Positions 7,363 through 11,610 of a stretch of 11,610 nucleotides of DNA are shown here, piece after piece. The position numbers and the translations under genes were made by a program. Source of the stretch: Bacteroidota bacterium (GTDB lineage: Bacteria > Bacteroidota > Bacteroidia > Bacteroidales > FEN-979); NCBI GenBank assembly GCA_026391755.1, contig JAPLDN010000414.1:1-11610 (forward strand), read 5' to 3'. Below the pieces are notes generated by a model. It had not been told where the DNA came from, made no database searches, and saw only the letters and a list, made by a program, of their open reading frames with translations. The first letter of the stretch is position 1. The number at the start of each line of letters is the position of its first letter.

Positions 7363-9837
7363 TTATCTTCTTCCTCCGTGTCCGCCGCCGCCTGATGGGG
7401 GATGGTATCCTCCACCCCCGCCTGAAGGATGTCCGCCGCCTCCTGAATTACGCTGGAAGCTTCCGGCATTCTGGTTCATTTGCTGTCCGCGGTCGCGGTT
7501 TTGGCTCTGACGTTCCATAGTAGAACGGTCAAATCCCGAATTGCTGCCACCCCGGTTCCCGGGCTGCTGGGCCGGCTGTCCGCCGGGCCTGGCCGAAGGT
7601 TGAGGGTTGGGCTGACCACCGGGTCTTGCCGATGGTTCCTGTCTCCCTGGTTGGGTCGAGGGTTGTCCTCCCGGCCTTGCTGTCGGGTCTTGTCTCCCCG
7701 GCTGGGTCGAAGGTTGACCGCCTGAACGGGTTCCCCCCTGGTCGACGTTCTGCCAGTTCTTCCCGTCATGCTGTTGCCAGTTGTTATTCTGATCCTTTCG
7801 GTATACATTCCCGCTTTTATCGGTATACACATTGTTTCTGGTATTTGGCGCTGTTCCTGCGCGGTTTGCAGGCTGGGTCCCTGGCTGTGAGGGCTTCCCC
7901 CTGTCGGCGGGTTGCCCCTGCCCCGGCCTTCCTGCCGGCTGGGTCGAAGGTCTTCCCCTGTCGGCCGGCATTGTTCCCGGCCTGGTATTTGTTCCGGAAC
8001 CTGGTCTTACTCCGCTCTGGTGATTGTTATACACATTGTTCCGGTTGTAATAATTGTTGTTCACATGAACATTAACAGTTGTGTTTCTGTACACGGGAGG
8101 GCGTGGACCATAATAATGGTTGTAAGGAGGGCAGAATGGAGGATGGAACATTGGTGGTCCCCACCAGCCGCCCATATGTGGTCCGTAAAAACCTACACTT
8201 ACAAAACCTACCGACATCCCCCAGCCAAAACCCCAGCCTGTCCAGGGATTATAACTCATTGCGAACCCGTAAGTAACCGGCCTTGGATAATAATACCGCC
8301 CATACCAGGGATTATAATAAAACCCGGTGCCGTAGACGACTGTAGGACCGTATACATAGCAACCCGTGTAGCCCGGCAGGTAACCGACGTAAACCACATC
8401 CGGAGTGGATTCATAAATATAAACGTACTTGACATTATAAACGGGATCGTCAGGAGGGATGTTCTGAATATCGGCTGGGATCCCAGTGGCAACCATCCAT
8501 GGACCGACAGGCGAATTGCCCACAAACCATACCGCATTATCACATACGTAATAGCTCCTGTCGGCCATGATCACCGTGCTGCTGGTATTGGCTGCACGGT
8601 ATAACATCGTCCCCTTGATCTGTACGAACTTCGGGTCGCCGTCGTAAGTAACATTGCAAGTGGCCGTCTTGCGGTCAACGGCTGCTGTCTGGGGTATCTG
8701 GGCATCGAGCACTGCTTCCTGGGCTGCCTGTGTCCCTGCTACAGAAGCCAGTACCTGGTCCTTGTCGGAGCCTTCGGGGATATTGGCAAAATCGGCCGGC
8801 AGCTGGTCGGATGCAATGAAAGACCAGGGCCCTGCCATGGCTGAAGAAGTATACCAGCGTCCAGAGATCAGTAAATAATACATCTGTTTGTCGATATACA
8901 TGAAAATGTTGTTCTCGCTGTTGGTCATGTACAACAACTGAGTCCCCTGAATAGGCGCAAAATCCGGCTCGCCGCTGCTTTGAACAAGCTCAGCCGGCAC
9001 CGTCCTTACAATGATCTGGGGCGGTGCCTCAGGCTTTATTTTATCCTTTGTGTCATTGCTGTCTGCCGACTGCTGACTGCCGACTGCTGACTGTGCTTTA
9101 CTGGCTTGGGCTGCAAGATTTTCCTGCAGTTTCCTGATATCGCCTGGCGGCTCCTTGATATTGACCCAATTGCCTTTAACCACGTCGGTAGTCTTGTACC
9201 ACCAGGTACTTCCGTAAAGATAATAATCCTTATTACCGGGATCCTGAACAATGAAATACGGTGAATTGACCGCCTGGAGGATTTTGGAACCGGCAACTGG
9301 CTTGAACTTCGGGTCTCCATCAAAAAGCACAAGTACCGATGGGGTTTTTACAAAAATAATTTCAGGAGGGTCATTGTTCAGGCCTGCCGATTGTTTCAAC
9401 AGCGCCTTGGCGTCTTTCAAACTGGCATTCAGCTCATCGATAGTCATATCAAGATTCCAGTTCGGGATCTCCGACTCCAGTGTTTTCTTGAATTTTTCTA
9501 TCTTGTCGGCGTTGGACTCATCCTGGTTGGGAAAACGCGCGTTCAATATCTTCACCCCGCTCATGCTTACCTCCCTGCTTGTGCGGTCCACTGCAATAGT
9601 GGTTAAAAACCAGATGGCACCGAAAGTCGGCTGCCCCCCGTTTTTAGTATAGGAAACCGCGGCACGGCCATACAGCTTGATCCCGATCATGGAATCGGGC
9701 TGGGGCTGGTAAACCAGGATCTTCCCATTTGTAGTGTTGATCTGTTTAGGCCAGTTTGAAGGAGTTTCCTGTTTTGACTGGGCCATCACCATCATGCTTA
9801 AACATAAGCCAAGGGTGAAAATACTGATACGTTTCAT
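7363..9837 (-). CDS. Large secreted repeat protein with three aromatic modules and low-complexity tail, function unknown
   Basis: The 824-residue product begins with a signal peptide (MKRISIFTLGLCLSMMVMAQ). An N-terminal domain (about 28-150; NWPKQI, VYQPQPDS, GRAAVSYT, FGAIWF) is followed by three related modules at about 158-238, 272-356 and 385-471. Each module has the pattern [D/G]xP-[K/D]F-xxIxGt, then an N-[S/T] turn, a YY pair, a Trp (WWY/RWY/VWF), and G[P/N]W. After that comes a Tyr/Trp/Gly-rich stretch (about 472-580, YYNPWYGRYYYPRP and GWGFGWG), an Asn-rich linker (585-605), Pro/Gln/Gly/Arg repeats (608-760), a small motif with VYTDKSGNVYRK and WQQHDGKNWQ (670-697), and a Gly/His-rich C-terminus. 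I recall this architecture from unnamed large exported proteins in environmental bacteria, sometimes loosely labelled carbohydrate-binding; that label is not demonstrated here. No lipobox, C-terminal sorting signal or catalytic motif is evident. The start is 10 bases after the acyl-CoA dehydrogenase stop, with no visible Shine-Dalgarno. Confidence 0.88.
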   Translation of the reverse strand: MKRISIFTLGLCLSMMVMAQSKQETPSNWPKQINTTNGKILVYQPQPDSMIGIKLYGRAAVSYTKNGGQPTFGAIWFLTTIAVDRTSREVSMSGVKILNARFPNQDESNADKIEKFKKTLESEIPNWNLDMTIDELNASLKDAKALLKQSAGLNNDPPEIIFVKTPSVLVLFDGDPKFKPVAGSKILQAVNSPYFIVQDPGNKDYYLYGSTWWYKTTDVVKGNWVNIKEPPGDIRKLQENLAAQASKAQSAVGSQQSADSNDTKDKIKPEAPPQIIVRTVPAELVQSSGEPDFAPIQGTQLLYMTNSENNIFMYIDKQMYYLLISGRWYTSSAMAGPWSFIASDQLPADFANIPEGSDKDQVLASVAGTQAAQEAVLDAQIPQTAAVDRKTATCNVTYDGDPKFVQIKGTMLYRAANTSSTVIMADRSYYVCDNAVWFVGNSPVGPWMVATGIPADIQNIPPDDPVYNVKYVYIYESTPDVVYVGYLPGYTGCYVYGPTVVYGTGFYYNPWYGRYYYPRPVTYGFAMSYNPWTGWGFGWGMSVGFVSVGFYGPHMGGWWGPPMFHPPFCPPYNHYYGPRPPVYRNTTVNVHVNNNYYNRNNVYNNHQSGVRPGSGTNTRPGTMPADRGRPSTQPAGRPGQGQPADRGKPSQPGTQPANRAGTAPNTRNNVYTDKSGNVYRKDQNNNWQQHDGKNWQNVDQGGTRSGGQPSTQPGRQDPTARPGGQPSTQPGRQEPSARPGGQPNPQPSARPGGQPAQQPGNRGGSNSGFDRSTMERQSQNRDRGQQMNQNAGSFQRNSGGGGHPSGGGGGYHPPSGGGGHGGRR
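7558..7722 (-). repeat. Degenerate coding repeats, Pro-Gly-Gly-Gln-Pro type
   Basis: Residues 706-760 of the 824-residue protein contain four imperfect units that start with GGQP. The first two share GGQPSTQPGRQ followed by DPTARP or EPSARP; the third is GGQPNPQPSARP, and the fourth begins GGQPAQQPG. The DNA is correspondingly repetitive, which explains long spurious open frames on both strands here. Such repeats commonly vary in copy number by slippage or recombination. Confidence 0.75.
9063..9093. repeat. Tandem 7-base repeat (CTGCCGA/CTGCTGA) inside a coding region
   Basis: The 14-base unit CTGCCGACTGCTGA occurs twice without mismatch (9063-9076, 9077-9090), followed by another CTG. It is itself two 7-base units differing at one position. 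It encodes roughly residues 249-259 (QSAVGSQQSAD) of the 824-residue protein, within the linker between the first and second aromatic modules. The total length leaves the reading frame intact. Confidence 0.75.
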
Positions 9838-9847
9838 GGTCTGTTTT

Positions 9848-10993
9848 TTAATCGTATACTCCGATATACCTTGATATCACAAGTCTCTGGATCTCTGATG
9901 TCCCTTCTCCTATTTGCAGAAGGCGCTGGTCACGGTAAAACCTTTCAACGTCGTAGTCTTTCATCAGTCCGTAGCCTCCGAAGATCTGAACAGCTTCATC
10001 TGCTACTTCCTTTGCGATTTCCGAACAATACAGTTTTGCCATGGCGGCTTCTTTTGCAAACGGCTGGTTGTTGGACTTCAGCCAGGCCCCTTTGTATAGC
10101 AAATTGCGTGCCAGTTCTATCTTGGTTGCCATGTCGGCGAGTTTGAATGCAATAACCTGGAAATGGCCTATAGGCTTCCCGAACTGTTTGCGTTCTTTAG
10201 CATATTTCAATGCCATTTCAAATGCTCCCTGGGCGCAGCCAAGACCCATGGCGGCAATGGCAAGACGGCCGCTGTCGAGGGTGTTCAGCATGATCTTCGA
10301 ACCTTCCCCCCTCTTGCCCAGGAGATTGGAAGCCGGGACCCTGCAGTCGTCAAAAAACAACTGGGCTGTATCGGAGGCTCTCCACATCATCTTCCCGTGC
10401 ATGGAAACCCGCCTGAAACCCGGTGTGTCGGCATCAACAAGGATAGTGGAGAATTCCTTCTGGCCGTTCTGTTCCCCGCTTACCACCTGCACTGTTGCCC
10501 CCTTATTCATTGCGCATGCCCCATTCGTGATGAAGATCTTTGCACCGTTGATGACCCAATGGTCACCTACCAGGCGGCCGGTGGTTCTGGTCGCACGGGA
10601 GTCGCTGCCTGCATCGGGTTCGGTAAGTCCAAAGGCCCAAAGCCCTTCCCCGCTAGAAAGCATGGGCAGATACTTCTGCTTCTGCTCCCCGTTGCCGTAA
10701 TTCATTATAGGCCCAATACCAAGGGAGATATGTGCCGCCAGGGTGGCTGCCTGGGAAGCGTCAACCCTGGCAAGTTCCTCAACGGCGATAACATAAGAAA
10801 GGGTGTCCATGTCAAGGCCACCGTACTCATGGGATGTTCGTATCCCGAAAAATCCAAGTTCCCCCATTTTTTTTGTCAATGGAATTGAGAATTCGGCTTT
10901 CTCATCCAGTTCCCGGGCCAGGGGCCTGACCTCCCTCTCGGCAAAATCCCGCACTGTCTTGCGGATATTGTGATGTTCTTCGGTCAATAACAT
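9848..10993 (-). CDS. Acyl-CoA dehydrogenase (short-chain/butyryl-type)
   Basis: Cytoplasmic FAD enzyme of 381 residues, the usual length, that makes the alpha-beta double bond in acyl-CoA and passes electrons to electron-transfer flavoprotein. The three-domain family fold is evident. There is an N-terminal helical domain (1-115), a middle beta domain with FGLTEPDAGSD (121-131) and INGAKIFITNG (148-158), and a C-terminal helical domain with AKERKQFGKPIGHFQ (265-279). The C-terminal signature EAVQIFGGYGL (333-343) and IGEGTSEIQR (361-370) follow. E363 is at the classical catalytic-base position. The alternative position used by isovaleryl-CoA dehydrogenase is not Glu here (LDSGRLAIAA, 239-248), so a straight short-chain or 2-methyl-branched substrate is more likely. 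It follows the HMG-CoA lyase gene by 35 bases and precedes the 824-residue gene by 10, so it is probably mid-operon. The exact acyl substrate is not determined. Confidence 0.94.
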   Translation of the reverse strand: MLLTEEHHNIRKTVRDFAEREVRPLARELDEKAEFSIPLTKKMGELGFFGIRTSHEYGGLDMDTLSYVIAVEELARVDASQAATLAAHISLGIGPIMNYGNGEQKQKYLPMLSSGEGLWAFGLTEPDAGSDSRATRTTGRLVGDHWVINGAKIFITNGACAMNKGATVQVVSGEQNGQKEFSTILVDADTPGFRRVSMHGKMMWRASDTAQLFFDDCRVPASNLLGKRGEGSKIMLNTLDSGRLAIAAMGLGCAQGAFEMALKYAKERKQFGKPIGHFQVIAFKLADMATKIELARNLLYKGAWLKSNNQPFAKEAAMAKLYCSEIAKEVADEAVQIFGGYGLMKDYDVERFYRDQRLLQIGEGTSEIQRLVISRYIGVYD

Positions 10994-11028
10994 AATGATG
11001 GTTTTATCAGTGGTTAATACTTATGCTG

Positions 11029-11610
11029 TTAAAATAAATACTTTTTTGCCAGATCGCCCGCATGGGCTAAAGAAGTAAGGTCGATCCCTTTCAAATCCTC
11101 TTTCTGAGCAGCGAACCCAAGCAGGTTGTCCGTCTTAAGGTTGCCCAGCAACTTATTGCCGGCCATTGGGCATCCGCCTAAACCTCCGATTACACTGTCG
11201 AACCTCCTGCATCCCTGGCTGTATGCTGCATCCACAATTTCATGCCAGCCCTCCCCCGATGTGTGAAGGTGCAGGCCGAATTCCACGCAGGGGAAATCAT
11301 GGATAAGCATGGAATAAACTTCACCGACCGTCTCTTTGCATACAGGAACAGATACGTTTGACAGGGGAATGGTACGCACTCCCATTTTCTGCACCTGATC
11401 GACAGCCGAGATCAGCAGTTCGTGGCTCCAGGCTTCCCCGTAAGGATTTCCGAATGCCATGGAAATATAAAGGATAAGGTTCTTGTTCTTTTGTGAGCAC
11501 AGTTTAAGCAGGTAATCGGTCATCCGCAGTGCATCATCGTAAGTGGTATTCATATTACGCCTGAGGAATCCGGGGGAAAAGGAGAAGGGATAGGAGATAC
11601 AACTGATCTC
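11029..11610 (-). CDS. Hydroxymethylglutaryl-CoA lyase, C-terminal part (cut by window end)
   Basis: The frame is open to the right window edge, so the gene starts outside; 193 residues are visible of a protein usually near 280-300. The enzyme splits 3-hydroxy-3-methylglutaryl-CoA into acetyl-CoA and acetoacetate, the last step of leucine breakdown, in a metal-dependent TIM barrel. Fragment residues EISCISYPFSFSP (1-13) and LYISMAFGNPYGEAW (47-61) fit barrel strands. LHLH supplies the metal-binding histidines (H114 and H116), GGLGGCPMAG holds the catalytic-loop cysteine (C147), and GN supplies the metal ligand N157. The HLHT and CPMAxxxLxGN forms are those I associate with Bacteroidetes homologs. 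A Met codon at 11551-11553 is internal to the conserved domain and is not the start. The acyl-CoA dehydrogenase follows after 35 bases, consistent with an amino-acid or acyl-CoA catabolic operon. Another member of the HMGL-like family is a less likely reading. Confidence 0.9.
   Translation of the reverse strand, partial: EISCISYPFSFSPGFLRRNMNTTYDDALRMTDYLLKLCSQKNKNLILYISMAFGNPYGEAWSHELLISAVDQVQKMGVRTIPLSNVSVPVCKETVGEVYSMLIHDFPCVEFGLHLHTSGEGWHEIVDAAYSQGCRRFDSVIGGLGGCPMAGNKLLGNLKTDNLLGFAAQKEDLKGIDLTSLAHAGDLAKKYLF

Noticed and set aside
7480..8604. Several open frames on the plus strand, and alternative minus-strand frames, in the low-complexity region
   Set aside because: The repetitive Pro/Gly/Gln coding DNA is poor in stop codons in all frames; the 824-residue frame has the signal peptide, modules and sensible gene boundaries.
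11266..11277. HLHT in place of the HxHD motif of animal HMG-CoA lyases as a possible active-site loss
   Set aside because: Both metal-binding histidines are kept, and this form is what I associate with Bacteroidetes homologs, so it looks lineage-typical.
11551..11553. Met codon as the start of the HMG-CoA lyase
   Set aside because: The frame continues upstream to the window edge with residues (ISYPFSFSPGFLRRN) that fit the family, so the gene is cut by the window, not truncated in the genome.

Overview
The window looks like a chromosomal segment of a free-living or gut-type Bacteroidota, probably a polysaccharide-degrading Bacteroidales relative. Four things point that way: a multi-domain GH2 enzyme with the C-terminal domains common in Bacteroidetes; a secreted protein with a TonB-receptor-like carboxypeptidase regulatory domain; an HMG-CoA lyase of the form common in this phylum; and near-perfect TAnnTTTG promoter boxes with hardly any Shine-Dalgarno sequences. 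No RNA genes, CRISPR arrays, transposases or phage genes are visible. Coding density is high and no gene-free stretch exceeds about 235 bases.

Left half (1-7353), galactoside degradation. A secreted GH2 beta-galactosidase lies on the minus strand (3-2468). It is divergent from three plus-strand genes: a secreted protein of unknown function with a CarboxypepD_reg-like domain (2702-4168), an MFS transporter (4282-5469), and a GH35 beta-galactosidase (5466-7316) whose start overlaps the MFS stop. The 233-base divergent intergenic region holds a Bacteroidetes-type promoter for GH2 with a perfect 8+8 inverted repeat over its -33 region, plus short direct repeats facing the other gene. A second promoter box precedes the MFS gene. 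The simplest reading is that the two secreted exo-enzymes release galactose or trim galactosides in the periplasm or outside the cell, and the MFS carrier takes up the product. No SusC/SusD pair is in the window.

Right half (7363-11610), minus strand. This strand reads HMG-CoA lyase (cut by the window end), then an acyl-CoA dehydrogenase, then a large 824-residue secreted protein, with gaps of 35 and 10 bases that suggest one transcript. The first two are branched-chain or short-chain acyl-CoA catabolism genes. The third is an exported protein of unknown function with three copies of a tryptophan/tyrosine-rich module, an aromatic Gly/Tyr/Trp region, and a long Pro/Gln/Gly low-complexity tail. 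A perfect 14-bp hairpin (7317-7353) separates it from the convergent GH35 gene and can terminate both transcripts.

The most interesting items are the 824-residue repeat protein and its odd placement, a 7-base-unit tandem repeat inserted in frame in that gene, another 7-base repeat that forms the tail and stop codon of the GH2 gene, and the candidate operator in front of GH2. I found no clear evidence of an entirely new system.
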